From Fluviicola sp. (GTDB lineage Bacteria; Bacteroidota; Bacteroidia; Flavobacteriales_D; Crocinitomicaceae): a stretch of 64,000 bases of DNA. Where the stretch lies: assembly GCA_002734065.2 (NCBI GenBank), contig NVXU02000020.1, positions 1 to 64,000 on the forward strand, read 5' to 3'. The position numbers and the translations under genes are program-made. Below, piece after piece: positions 17,488 through 25,127 of this stretch; within the stretch, counting starts at the first letter, position 1; the number at the start of each line of letters is the position of its first letter. Under the pieces are notes generated by a model that had not been told where the DNA came from, ran no database searches, and saw nothing but the letters and a program-made list of their open reading frames with translations.

Positions 17488-18345
17488 ATGAAATCATTAT
17501 ACAAGTCGGAATTTGGAAAAAAAGAAATATTTAGTCTTTATAATCAAAAATTAAAAGAATTAGAAATAGAGTATAAATCTAGAGTTATTGAAACTGGATA
17601 TGGAAAAACCAACATTATTATAGTTGGAGACTCAACAAAGCCACCATTAATAATAATTCACGGATCAAATGGCTGTGCTCCGATTGCTTTAGAAACGTAC
17701 CCTAGTCTTTCTAGAAAATTTCAAGTATATGCAATAGATGTTTTAGCTCAACCAAATAAAAGTGAAGAAACCAGATTGAGTATGAAAGACAATAGCTATG
17801 GTTTATGGATGAATGACCTAATAAATAAACTAGAATTAAAGAATGTTACTATGGCTGGTTTCTCATTCGGCGGATTAATAATTCTTAAAACATTGCTTCA
17901 AAATGAAAGTAATATCAAAGAGGTGTTTTTATCAGCTCCTGCATTTATAGTTAATGGAAACCCATTAATTGCATTGTTTAAAATATTCATTCCTATGAAA
18001 CGATATATGAGGACTCAAAAAACTAAATACCTTGAAAAATTCTTAAAAACACTCTTTTCCGAAAAAGATGAATTTGCACGTAATTACCTATCAATGGTGT
18101 TTTTATATTTTAATATGGACTTCAACCCTATTCCTATTATTAAAAAGGAAGAAGCACTATCTATTAAAACTCCAATCACATTGATAGCTGCAAAAAAAGA
18201 TATTTTATTTCCAGGAGTAAAAATGATGAAGCGAGCAAACAAAATCTTCCCTTCATTAAAAAACACCCTTTTACTTGAAGATTCAAAACACGTTCAAAAC
18301 AGAAGAGATAATATAAAAATTGAAAAATTGATGTTGCAAGAATAG
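17488..18345 (+). CDS. Alpha/beta hydrolase
   Basis: 285 residues. IIIHGSNGCAP is the oxyanion-hole region, MAGFSFGGLIIL holds the nucleophile (S126), ITLIAAKKDILFPG carries the likely acid (D in KKDIL), and LLLEDSKHVQNRRD carries the catalytic histidine near the end. No signal peptide, so cytoplasmic. The substrate is not evident. It is under apparent control of the divergent TetR gene. Confidence 0.85.
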   Translation: MKSLYKSEFGKKEIFSLYNQKLKELEIEYKSRVIETGYGKTNIIIVGDSTKPPLIIIHGSNGCAPIALETYPSLSRKFQVYAIDVLAQPNKSEETRLSMKDNSYGLWMNDLINKLELKNVTMAGFSFGGLIILKTLLQNESNIKEVFLSAPAFIVNGNPLIALFKIFIPMKRYMRTQKTKYLEKFLKTLFSEKDEFARNYLSMVFLYFNMDFNPIPIIKKEEALSIKTPITLIAAKKDILFPGVKMMKRANKIFPSLKNTLLLEDSKHVQNRRDNIKIEKLMLQE

Positions 18346-18453
18346 CGTGTTAGAATAATGGCTATAATTAATACGAATTTTGGCACTTAATCCAAAGTTT
18401 AATGGATATATTATAGTTAGCGACAAGTAGAAAAAATGAAATAAATTAAAAAT

Positions 18454-19128
18454 ATGAATAATAGAAAGACAGCAATAATAACAGGATGGTCATTAATTAT
18501 GATGGCAATAATTGCAGGATTTTCGATTGGATATGCATTTTCTGCATTCTATCAACCTGAACAGATTAATTCATTAAAAGATAAGATAACAAATAATCAG
18601 GGACTATACCAAAATATGTTGATTGGAATATGCATAATATTAATATTAGATTTATTAATCTCCTACACCTTGTTTGCATATTTTAGAAAAGTGAATAAAA
18701 CAATATCATTAGTGGCAGGTATTCTAAGAATTGTTTACACTTTAGTATTTGGATTGGCAACTTATTATCTTGCTAACAATTTAAATACAAACGAACTCAA
18801 TAATGAAATGATAAGTAGAAATTTCCAATTATTTCAATCAATTTGGAGTGGAGGATTGGTGATTTTTGGATTTCATATCATACTAATTGGGGTTCTAATG
18901 AAAATACATAGAAGAGTTCCAAAAACCCTATGGTATTTGACATTAATTGCAGGAGTTTCATATATAACTGTTCATTTACTTAAATTGACAAATCCTGACT
19001 CTGAATTTGTAAGTACTTTGGAAATGATTTTGGTATTACCAATAGCAATTGGAGAACTTGGGCTCGCAATATGGCTAATTGTAAAAGGAGGAAAAGAAAA
19101 AACGAATGTGACAAAAACCAGGTGCTAA
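18454..19128 (+). CDS. DUF4386 family membrane protein
   Basis: 224 residues with six or seven hydrophobic helices: IITGWSLIMMAIIAGFSIGYAF, MLIGICIILILDLLISYTLFAYF, LVAGILRIVYTLVFGLATYYLA, SGGLVIFGFHIILIGVLM, LWYLTLIAGVSYITVHLL and a last one near IAIGELGLAIWLIVKG. The order and the R-x-x-Y after helix 2 resemble DUF4386. The role is unknown; members often sit next to regulators of the TetR or MarR type, as here. GTTAGCGA (18416-18423) precedes the start. Confidence 0.75.
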   Translation: MNNRKTAIITGWSLIMMAIIAGFSIGYAFSAFYQPEQINSLKDKITNNQGLYQNMLIGICIILILDLLISYTLFAYFRKVNKTISLVAGILRIVYTLVFGLATYYLANNLNTNELNNEMISRNFQLFQSIWSGGLVIFGFHIILIGVLMKIHRRVPKTLWYLTLIAGVSYITVHLLKLTNPDSEFVSTLEMILVLPIAIGELGLAIWLIVKGGKEKTNVTKTRC

Positions 19129-19287
19129 TCAATATATTTATTCAAAGTTTGTGCTAAGACAAATAATACAGTTATTTACCAGGGAATTGAGAAGTAAAGT
19201 ATCGATGTCAAGTCATTTAAAGTTCTCGAAGGGAAGTTTGCAAAAGATAAAGACCATATGTATGAGAGCGGATTTGTCATAAAATAA
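19129..19287 (+). pseudogene. Decayed remnant of a DKNYYY-type repeat protein
   Basis: Directly after the DUF4386 stop, the same frame reads KTNNTVIYQGIEK, then a TAA at 19195-19197, then VKSFKVLEGKFAKDKDHMYE, ending at TAA 19285. The pieces look like the repeats of DKNYYY family proteins (FEVL..YAKDKNHVYY). There is no start codon and one in-frame stop, so it is a 3' relic. The assignment rests on a short stretch. Confidence 0.4.
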
Positions 19288-19334
19288 GCGTTTTTGGGTG
19301 GAAATGGGTTGTGGAGGGAGAAGGCAGAATTTGT

Positions 19335-19342
19335 TATATTTA
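19335..19342 (+). promoter_or_regulatory. -7-like box before YcxB-like gene
   Basis: TATATTTA lies 12 bases upstream of the ATG at 19354. Its position inside the longer possible reading frame (from 19294) favours the downstream ATG as the true start. The same TATATTTAC occurs before the gene at 20086. Confidence 0.45.
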
Positions 19343-19353
19343 CAAATACAACT

Positions 19354-19851
19354 ATGCAAGAAGAAGTGCTAAATATAGAATATACAATAGAGAAGAAAGA
19401 GTATCTTTTATTTTATATGCTCGGGTCGTATAAAACTGCTTCTGTAAAAATTTCAGTTCTGATAGGTTTAATACTCTTAAGTTTATCATTCTATCACATT
19501 CCCGAATTAAAGCTTGGAGAATACTTCCCAGTGAGTATAACAATGTCTTTTGGTTTTGTCGCGGTATTTGCTTTGCCTTTCATTTTGTTATGGTTTGGAA
19601 CGAAAAAATATAGTGTTCATTCTGAAATATATGAGAAGAGACAACTTACAATTGACGAGGACAATATAACAATGGTTGGACAAACATTCACCTATGTCAT
19701 TCCTACAAATTCAATTTATAAGCTTACAATGGATCATAATATTTATTACTTTTTTGGATCAGAGAAGGACCTGTTAGTTCCGAGCAGGTGTTTAACGGAC
19801 TTGAATCGCGAAAAAATTAATACTCATTTCAGAAACATGATTGTAAATTGA
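19354..19851 (+). CDS. YcxB-like membrane protein
   Basis: About 165 residues from the ATG at 19354 (upstream codons back to 19294 overlap a promoter-like box). Two adjacent membrane helices (VKISVLIGLILLSLSFYHI and MSFGFVAVFALPFILLWFG) are followed by a cytoplasmic domain with YEKRQLTIDEDNITMVGQ and YYFFGSEKDLLVPSRCL, the layout of YcxB proteins. Function unknown. The coding sequence belongs to the AT-rich accessory block. Confidence 0.7.
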   Translation: MQEEVLNIEYTIEKKEYLLFYMLGSYKTASVKISVLIGLILLSLSFYHIPELKLGEYFPVSITMSFGFVAVFALPFILLWFGTKKYSVHSEIYEKRQLTIDEDNITMVGQTFTYVIPTNSIYKLTMDHNIYYFFGSEKDLLVPSRCLTDLNREKINTHFRNMIVN

Positions 19852-19902
19852 ATCCCCCTAGCTCGTGCGCAATTCCAAAACGCTCAAAGTCTAAAAAAAT
19901 CC

Positions 19903-19962
19903 CCAAAACACCCTCTTTTTCGCAAAATTCAATTGAATTTTGCGAAAAAGAGGGTGTTTTGG
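19903..19962. repeat. Perfect 60-bp palindrome (interspersed palindromic repeat, copy 1)
   Basis: Arms of 30 bp with no loop; centre CAATTG. The inner 34 bp (TTTTTCGCAAAATTC and its complement) is identical to the palindrome at 22494-22529, and the outer arm CCAAAACACCCT/AGGGTGTTTTGG recurs in part at 16773. It follows the YcxB-like gene by 51 bp and can act as a terminator. Confidence 0.95.
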
Positions 19963-20018
19963 AAGGAAAAGCGTTTTTTAAGGAAGTGAGAGGATTTCGA
20001 AAACCTGAGGGGTTTTGC

Positions 20019-20026
20019 TATATTTA
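20019..20026 (+). promoter_or_regulatory. -7-like box before small membrane protein gene
   Basis: TATATTTA preceded by TTTTGC, 59 bases upstream of the ATG at 20086. Similar in setting to the box at 19335: both follow a GCGTTTTT run by about 50 bases. Confidence 0.4.
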
Positions 20027-20085
20027 CATGTTGGATCTGTGTACCGGTGCACATATCTGATTGTTGGCAAATTAAAAATAAGTTA

Positions 20086-20379
20086 ATGAAAATCATAAAA
20101 CCTAACGGGCTATTTTTTGTACTACTTTTCTTTTTCGTTAATCCTTGCTATGCAGAAGGACAGTCCGGAATGGCTGAGTTTTATATGACATTGTACTGTT
20201 TAACCTTTGGATTTTATACATTTACAATTGGCGGTTTAATCCTCTTACTTCGGAAAATATTAGGATTAAAAAATTCTAAAACAGTTCGGTGGATAGCTTT
20301 TGGAATTGGTTTTTCGTTATCCATAGTATTCTACCTAATTGACGATTTTTATTTCCTTCCAATATTTTGGGGTGATTAA
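20086..20379 (+). CDS. Small membrane protein of unknown function
   Basis: 97 residues from the ATG at 20086. A signal-peptide-like first segment (MKIIKPNGLFFVLLFFFVNP, cleavage possible after CYA) is followed by two helices (YCLTFGFYTFTIGGLILLL and WIAFGIGFSLSIVFYLI). I recognise no family. It lies between the 60-bp palindrome and the DUF1016 gene, 38 bp from the latter, in the AT-rich block. Confidence 0.55.
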   Translation: MKIIKPNGLFFVLLFFFVNPCYAEGQSGMAEFYMTLYCLTFGFYTFTIGGLILLLRKILGLKNSKTVRWIAFGIGFSLSIVFYLIDDFYFLPIFWGD

Positions 20380-20417
20380 TTAATCTAAAATTTCAGCGAT
20401 TTAAGTACTTTTGATTT

Positions 20418-21467
20418 ATGAATTTACAAAATACAGAGAACTCAGAATATACCAATTGGATTGCAGAATTGAAATCTAAAATTCAGTCTGCACAATTAAA
20501 AGCTGCTGTGTCTGTTAACAAAGAACTTTTGTTCCTCTATTGGGAAATAGGAGAATCTATCTCTTTTAAAATCACTAAATCTAACTGGGGAAATTCAATT
20601 GTTGAAAAACTTTCAAAAGATTTAAAATCTGAATTCCCAGACCAAAAAGGGTTTTCAAGATCAAATCTTTTTTCAATGAAAAAATGGTTTGATTTTTATT
20701 CTACTTCAAATATTGATATTAAAAAAATCCAACAGCTTGTTGGACAAATTCCTTGGGGACATAATGTTGCAATTATCACAAAATCTAAGTCAGTTGAGGA
20801 AGCTATATTTTACTGCAATAAAACAATAGAAAACAATTGGTCTCGGGCAGTTTTAATTAATCAAATCTCTTCTGACTTTTACCATCGAAAAGGGAAGGCA
20901 ATTACGAACTTCAACAATACTCTAACTAACCCTCATTCCGAACTTGCTGTAGAGACATTAAAGGACCCGTATAAACTCGACTTTCTTGACCTACAAGAAA
21001 AAATACTAGAAAAAGATATAGAAGCACAACTTGTAAAACATATCACTTCGTTTTTACTTGAGCTCGGTGCTGGATTCTCATTTGTAGGTCAGCAAGTACC
21101 TGTGAAAATTGACAATCAAGATTTTTACATAGATTTGCTCTTTTATCATATCAAACTTAAATGCTACGTTGTTATAGAATTGAAAGCAATTGAATTTAAG
21201 GCTGAATTTGCAGGAAAGATGAACCTTTATTTATCCGCAGTTGATGACTCCATGAAAACCAAATCTGACAATCCAACTATTGGACTTTTATTATGCCAAT
21301 CCAAATCAGAAATTGTTGCAGAATATGCTTTAAGAGGAATGACACAGCCAATTGGAATCGCTGAATATGAGCTAAATAAAGCAATACCAAAAGACTTAAA
21401 ATCGGACCTTCCAACAATAGAAAAAATAGAAAAAGAACTTGCTACAACACTCGCTAAAAAATCATAG
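20418..21467 (+). CDS. PDDEXK nuclease domain protein (DUF1016/YhcG family)
   Basis: 349 residues. The N-terminal half is the DUF1016 helical domain (LLFLYWEIGESISFKI, FPDQKGFSRSNLFSMKKWF, QIPWGHNVAIITK). The C-terminal half is a PDDEXK nuclease-like domain, with DFYIDLLFYH and YVVIELKAIEFKAEFAGKMN giving the D...E-x-K metal site. These proteins are widespread in accessory regions, often near restriction loci, and their role is not settled. No restriction partner is seen here. Confidence 0.9.
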   Translation: MNLQNTENSEYTNWIAELKSKIQSAQLKAAVSVNKELLFLYWEIGESISFKITKSNWGNSIVEKLSKDLKSEFPDQKGFSRSNLFSMKKWFDFYSTSNIDIKKIQQLVGQIPWGHNVAIITKSKSVEEAIFYCNKTIENNWSRAVLINQISSDFYHRKGKAITNFNNTLTNPHSELAVETLKDPYKLDFLDLQEKILEKDIEAQLVKHITSFLLELGAGFSFVGQQVPVKIDNQDFYIDLLFYHIKLKCYVVIELKAIEFKAEFAGKMNLYLSAVDDSMKTKSDNPTIGLLLCQSKSEIVAEYALRGMTQPIGIAEYELNKAIPKDLKSDLPTIEKIEKELATTLAKKS

Positions 21468-21510
21468 CCCCCCTTCGGGATGGCAACGCTTTTTAGCGTA
21501 ACCGTTGGCA
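21459..21510. repeat. 52-bp imperfect direct repeat, copy 1
   Basis: Matches 22401-22452 at 42 of 52 positions, sharing AAATCATAGC and GCAACGCTTTTTAGC. It starts inside the last codons of the DUF1016 gene and ends 11 bases before the next gene's ATG. The two copies bracket that gene. Confidence 0.8.
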
Positions 21511-21521
21511 AAAACTATCAA

Positions 21522-22382
21522 ATGAAACATATTCTTTACGTCATATCAATTTTAATTCTTAAAACATCGTTTTGTCAAGTTCGGCAGGTCAATATTGACT
21601 CGCTTGAAAATCATATTAATACCAACTTCACAAAGGTTCAAGATCAAAAACACCTAATGGAATCATTTTCTGTTTTTGAAAGTAAAGACAAATCAGAAGC
21701 TGTTCATATTTATATGGGTTCATTAAATAACCCAAGTGAATATATAGGATTATGTGTCATTTATTATAAATTCGACTCTTTACATAGAGTGACTTCAATT
21801 GAAGGATGGAATAGTAAAGGAGAACCTTCATATTGGGACTTTGCTCCTCTTTCTACCTTTCAATACGTAGACTATTCAAATTCAAATTTGATTAAAAAAT
21901 TGCAACAAATTATCCCAGACTTTAATTCATCATTTGCAACATTTACTATAATTATTGAACAAGAAATTCATAATGATTCTAACAGTATGTATAATCAAAC
22001 GAATTATAGAATAAGCTCCTCAGGTAATAAGTGGAAATTGAGATATTACTCTAATCCAACAAAAGGCATTCGAACTGTTTGTGATAGTACATGGTTTGTT
22101 TTAAAACATATGGATTCAACTAATCACATTGACTCAGAATATTTTATTGGATTAGACACCTTACTAATAGATGGAAATCATACGTGCAGTTCATTTTATT
22201 CAGAATTCGCTTTAAGTTTTAATGATGAAGAATTACCTCCTAAATATTGTATTGCAAAAAAGTATACAGAAGGAATGAAACGTGAAATTAAATATTTTGA
22301 CAAAAAAAATAAATTAGTTTATACTAAAACCATTTCTTCAGGACCTATACCCATTTTCGGTAGGAGTCATGAAAGTGAATAA
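21522..22382 (+). CDS. Secreted protein of unknown function
   Basis: 286 residues from the ATG at 21522, where MKHILYVISILILKTSFCQ gives a clean signal peptide; the longer reading from 21480 would translate the repeat. The body is mixed alpha/beta with no motif I recognise (SLHRVTSIEGWNSKGEPSYW, ISSSGNKWKLRYY, YFIGLDTLLIDGNHTCSSF). Probably periplasmic; no type IX sorting tail is apparent. It is bracketed by a 52-bp repeat pair, giving it a cassette-like look. Confidence 0.65.
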   Translation: MKHILYVISILILKTSFCQVRQVNIDSLENHINTNFTKVQDQKHLMESFSVFESKDKSEAVHIYMGSLNNPSEYIGLCVIYYKFDSLHRVTSIEGWNSKGEPSYWDFAPLSTFQYVDYSNSNLIKKLQQIIPDFNSSFATFTIIIEQEIHNDSNSMYNQTNYRISSSGNKWKLRYYSNPTKGIRTVCDSTWFVLKHMDSTNHIDSEYFIGLDTLLIDGNHTCSSFYSEFALSFNDEELPPKYCIAKKYTEGMKREIKYFDKKNKLVYTKTISSGPIPIFGRSHESE

Positions 22383-22400
22383 TTTTGCTAAGAAGGTATG

Positions 22401-22452
22401 AAATCATAGCTACCCTTCGAGACAGCAACGCTTTTTAGCTAAAACGTTAACA
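22401..22452. repeat. 52-bp imperfect direct repeat, copy 2
   Basis: Aligned without gaps to 21459-21510, with ten mismatches. It begins 18 bases after the stop of the secreted-protein gene and ends in GTTAACA where copy 1 ends in GTTGGCA. Confidence 0.8.
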
Positions 22453-22493
22453 CGATCCCTTCCTCAAATCTCAAAAAAACATCAAAATCACCT

Positions 22494-22529
22494 ATTTTTC
22501 GCAAAATTCAATTGAATTTTGCGAAAAAT
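22494..22529. repeat. Perfect 36-bp palindrome (interspersed palindromic repeat, copy 2)
   Basis: Arms of 18 bp, no loop, centre CAATTG; the inner 34 bp is identical to the core of 19903-19962. It is preceded by CAAAATCACC, which also occurs at 23769-23778 next to the intact gene copy, where the palindrome is absent. Confidence 0.95.
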
Positions 22530-22538
22530 CGACAATTT

Positions 22539-22673
22539 CTACTCTTCTAAGTCCCTAACAATCTTCTTCAGCGGCACTCTAATTCTTCCATAAATAACCT
22601 TCGTTGAGGTAGAATCAATGTAAAATTCTACAGGTGTATAATCAAAACTCCAGGTGGCTTTGCTCTCAAAAGA
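22539..22673 (-). pseudogene. Duplicated 3' end of the adjacent DUF-unknown gene
   Basis: Minus-strand 44 codons plus stop, matching the last 135 bp of the gene at 23783-25120: 117 bp (22557-22673 against 23801-23917) are identical, and the final codons differ (ending VRDLEE instead of VRDAVE) without any length change. It has no 5' part. The two copies flank the leucine-rich protein gene. Confidence 0.85.
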
Positions 22674-22771
22674 TGGGGTGGGTTTTACATTGTTTTCACA
22701 CATTTAATTCGAGATTGATGCAACCAAGAAAGAGTAAGAGTCGTCTTTTAATTATACAAAAAGATAATGAC

Positions 22772-23737
22772 ATGAAAAACCTTTTAATTATTGCAATGTT
22801 CCCATTTGGGTTCATGAACGCCCAGATGACAGCTATACCAGATGTGAATTTTGAGTATGAATTAATTCAACAAGGATATGATACAGGAGTTCCGGATGGA
22901 TTCGTCCCGACTATAAATATAGCTACAATTACAACTCTAAACGTAAATGGATCTAACATTTCTGACTTAACTGGAATTCAAGATTTTTCTGCTTTAACCA
23001 CTTTAGAATGCGCAATTAACCAATTGACTAGCTTGAATTTAAGTCAGAATACTTTTCTGACTTATTTAGAATGTTCAGTAAATCAATTGACGAATATAAA
23101 TTTGACTCAGAATACTGCTCTAACTTTTATAAGCTGTTATTTGAACGCTTTGACTAGTATAGATATTAGTCAAAATGTAGAATTGATTGAACTTAGTTGT
23201 GGCACGAACCAATTGGTCAGCTTGGATGTTTCTCAAAACATTAATCTAGAGAACTTAAATTGTTTTGATAACCAAATAAGTAACCTTAATCTTTCTCAAA
23301 ATAGTGTTCTAACAGATCTATGGTGTTCAGATAATAATTTAACGGAATTGGATGTTTCGTCTAATTCTAATCTAAGTTATTTAAGGTGTGACACTAACCA
23401 ACTTTTTTGCTTGAATGTAGCGAATGGTAATAATTTAAATTTCAGCAGGTTTTCAGCAGTTTTAAATCCTAATCTCTCATGTATTGAAGTAGATGATATA
23501 AATTGGTCATCTAGTAATTGGACTGTAACTCTTGGAATGATTGACGTCACAGCTTCATTTAGTCTAAATTGCACAGGTGCGTGCGCTTTAGGTGTTGAGG
23601 AACTCAAGACTAAACCAAGAGAGCTATTGAAAATTTGTGACTTAATGGGTAGGGAGATGGTACCAGAAAAAAACAAAGTGCTTCTTTACGTTTATTCAGA
23701 TGGTACAGTGGAGAGAGTATTTAATTTAGAGAAGTGA
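22772..23737 (+). CDS. Secreted leucine-rich repeat protein with type IX sorting tail
   Basis: 321 residues from the ATG at 22772 (the frame is open back to 22634, but only this ATG gives the signal peptide MKNLLIIAMFPFGFMNAQ). Residues of roughly 70-250 are seven or eight repeats of about 21 residues of the form L..L.C..NQLT.LDLSQN. The tail (LLKICDLMGREMVPEKN, then LLYVYSDGTVERVFNLEK) resembles type A C-terminal sorting domains, so the protein should be exported by the T9SS whose pore, SprA, is encoded upstream, and attached to the surface. Ligand unknown. It is convergent with the next gene. Confidence 0.8.
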   Translation: MKNLLIIAMFPFGFMNAQMTAIPDVNFEYELIQQGYDTGVPDGFVPTINIATITTLNVNGSNISDLTGIQDFSALTTLECAINQLTSLNLSQNTFLTYLECSVNQLTNINLTQNTALTFISCYLNALTSIDISQNVELIELSCGTNQLVSLDVSQNINLENLNCFDNQISNLNLSQNSVLTDLWCSDNNLTELDVSSNSNLSYLRCDTNQLFCLNVANGNNLNFSRFSAVLNPNLSCIEVDDINWSSSNWTVTLGMIDVTASFSLNCTGACALGVEELKTKPRELLKICDLMGREMVPEKNKVLLYVYSDGTVERVFNLEK

Positions 23738-23782
23738 AATGGCATTTAATCAAAGAGTTTTTATTACCCAAAATCACCATTC

Positions 23783-25120
23783 CTACTCAACCGCATCCCG
23801 AACAATCTTCTTCAGCGGCACTCTAATTCTTCCATAAATAACCTTCGTTGAGGTAGAATCAATGTAAAATTCTACAGGTGTATAATCAAAACTCCAGGTG
23901 GCTTTGCTCTCAAAAGAGGGGAGAAGCTTTGGTTGGTATTTGCTCGTGTAAAACGTGAGGGTTGAGTCTGTTTTTTTCAATTTAAACGGGGGAGAATACA
24001 AGAAGCGGTACTTGTCTCGGTCTTTGGATAAAATTCCTTTTTTGGAGAGTGTTTTTACGAAGTCTCTCGCGTTTTTAGTGGTAGAAAGTTGCAAAGCAAA
24101 GCCTGTTATTTGAAGATCTCTCATTTTCTCAACCTCTGTAACGTTGAAATCTTCGTCTAATTCTGAAACAATTATTTTCTCCTGAATTGTTTGAATTCCT
24201 CCTCTTCTAAACGCTAAATCTCCCTTCCAAACAGCGAGGAACTCATCCGTTGGGAAGCTTATTTTTGCGCCGAATTGCTCCAGCATTTTCCGATAAGGGT
24301 GTTCCGTATTCTTCCGCAATTGTTCTATGTCGAAATGAGCGTTTAGGAGTTGTTTTGTGAAATCTTTCGCCTCAAAAGAAGGACCGTGCGGCATCAATTG
24401 AAACGGAAGCGCGTCAAAATGAATCAACTCGGTGTTAAAAATGAAGCTTGTAGAATCATTAGACATGGAAAGAACCGCAGCTTTCACTCCAAAATCTGCC
24501 AGTTGCTCTGACTTAATTTCTGCAATTAAATCGTCTTTAAAAAGGTCACTTGAAGCAATAAATGATGCCCATCTTGGGTGAACATCTCCCGCCTTGGGGT
24601 AGCAAACTCGCCTGACAATTACGCCAATGTCGGAGCCGTGATACGCCAAAAACCAATCTTTGCTATAACTTAAAAACACGTTGAATTCGGGAGAATAATA
24701 GAGGTGTTGTTCTGCGATGAGGGTGTCAGAAAGATGGTAATACTTTTTTAGTTGCGAGATACCCAGCGCTGCCTTGCTACTATCTTGCACAGATGTTATT
24801 AATCCCCATTCTTGCATGTCAAGAAGGTTATTGTTGGCAAAAAAGAAGACGGGAGCCTGCACGTCGAGGCCGAATTTTTTGGCTTGACTTAGAATAATAG
24901 TGGGCGAAATAACATCACGAAAAGGGAGCTCATAATAGAACATCGTTTTCGATAAATCATTGGAAAGATTGAGCAAATTAGACTGTCCAATAATTGAAGC
25001 TATTGGCAATCGGTCAGCAAGTGTTACGGGACGCGTTTCTTTATTTTTCCACGGTTTATAGTAGAGTAAAGCAGCAAAAATGCCGGCAAGAAGAATGATG
25101 AGGAGAAGTTTTCTCAGCAT
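23783..25120 (-). CDS. Membrane-anchored protein of unknown function
   Basis: 445 residues from the ATG at 25120; the frame extends to 25144, but that would overlap the preceding gene by 17 bases. One N-terminal membrane anchor (MLRKLLLIILLAGIFAALLY) precedes a large soluble domain facing the periplasm, with no motif I recognise. It starts 8 bases after the DUF4836-like gene and is clearly in its operon. The overall architecture (about 450 residues, weak similarity in style to the neighbour's FTKQL and YSPEFNVFLSYSKDW segments) suggests a related role. Its 3' end is duplicated at 22539-22673. Confidence 0.8.
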   Translation of the reverse strand: MLRKLLLIILLAGIFAALLYYKPWKNKETRPVTLADRLPIASIIGQSNLLNLSNDLSKTMFYYELPFRDVISPTIILSQAKKFGLDVQAPVFFFANNNLLDMQEWGLITSVQDSSKAALGISQLKKYYHLSDTLIAEQHLYYSPEFNVFLSYSKDWFLAYHGSDIGVIVRRVCYPKAGDVHPRWASFIASSDLFKDDLIAEIKSEQLADFGVKAAVLSMSNDSTSFIFNTELIHFDALPFQLMPHGPSFEAKDFTKQLLNAHFDIEQLRKNTEHPYRKMLEQFGAKISFPTDEFLAVWKGDLAFRRGGIQTIQEKIIVSELDEDFNVTEVEKMRDLQITGFALQLSTTKNARDFVKTLSKKGILSKDRDKYRFLYSPPFKLKKTDSTLTFYTSKYQPKLLPSFESKATWSFDYTPVEFYIDSTSTKVIYGRIRVPLKKIVRDAVE

Positions 25121-25127
25121 CGAAGTT

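Larger units (their letters stand above)
22383..22771. other. 389-bp non-coding stretch made of repeats
   Basis: Contains, in order, copy 2 of the 52-bp repeat (22401-22452), copy 2 of the palindromic repeat (22494-22529), and a duplicated 3' end of the gene at 23783 (22539-22673). The last 98 bases lead into the leucine-rich protein gene. No intact gene is seen. Confidence 0.8.

Noticed and set aside
19848-20060. 70-codon open frame across the 60-bp palindrome
   Set aside because: It is formed by the repeat and low-complexity sequence, has no family features, and its start overlaps the preceding stop.
21459-22452. Integron attC sites around accessory genes
   Set aside because: The ends read GTTGGCA or GTTAACA, not GTTRRRY, the arms do not pair as attC hairpins, and no integrase gene is in the window.
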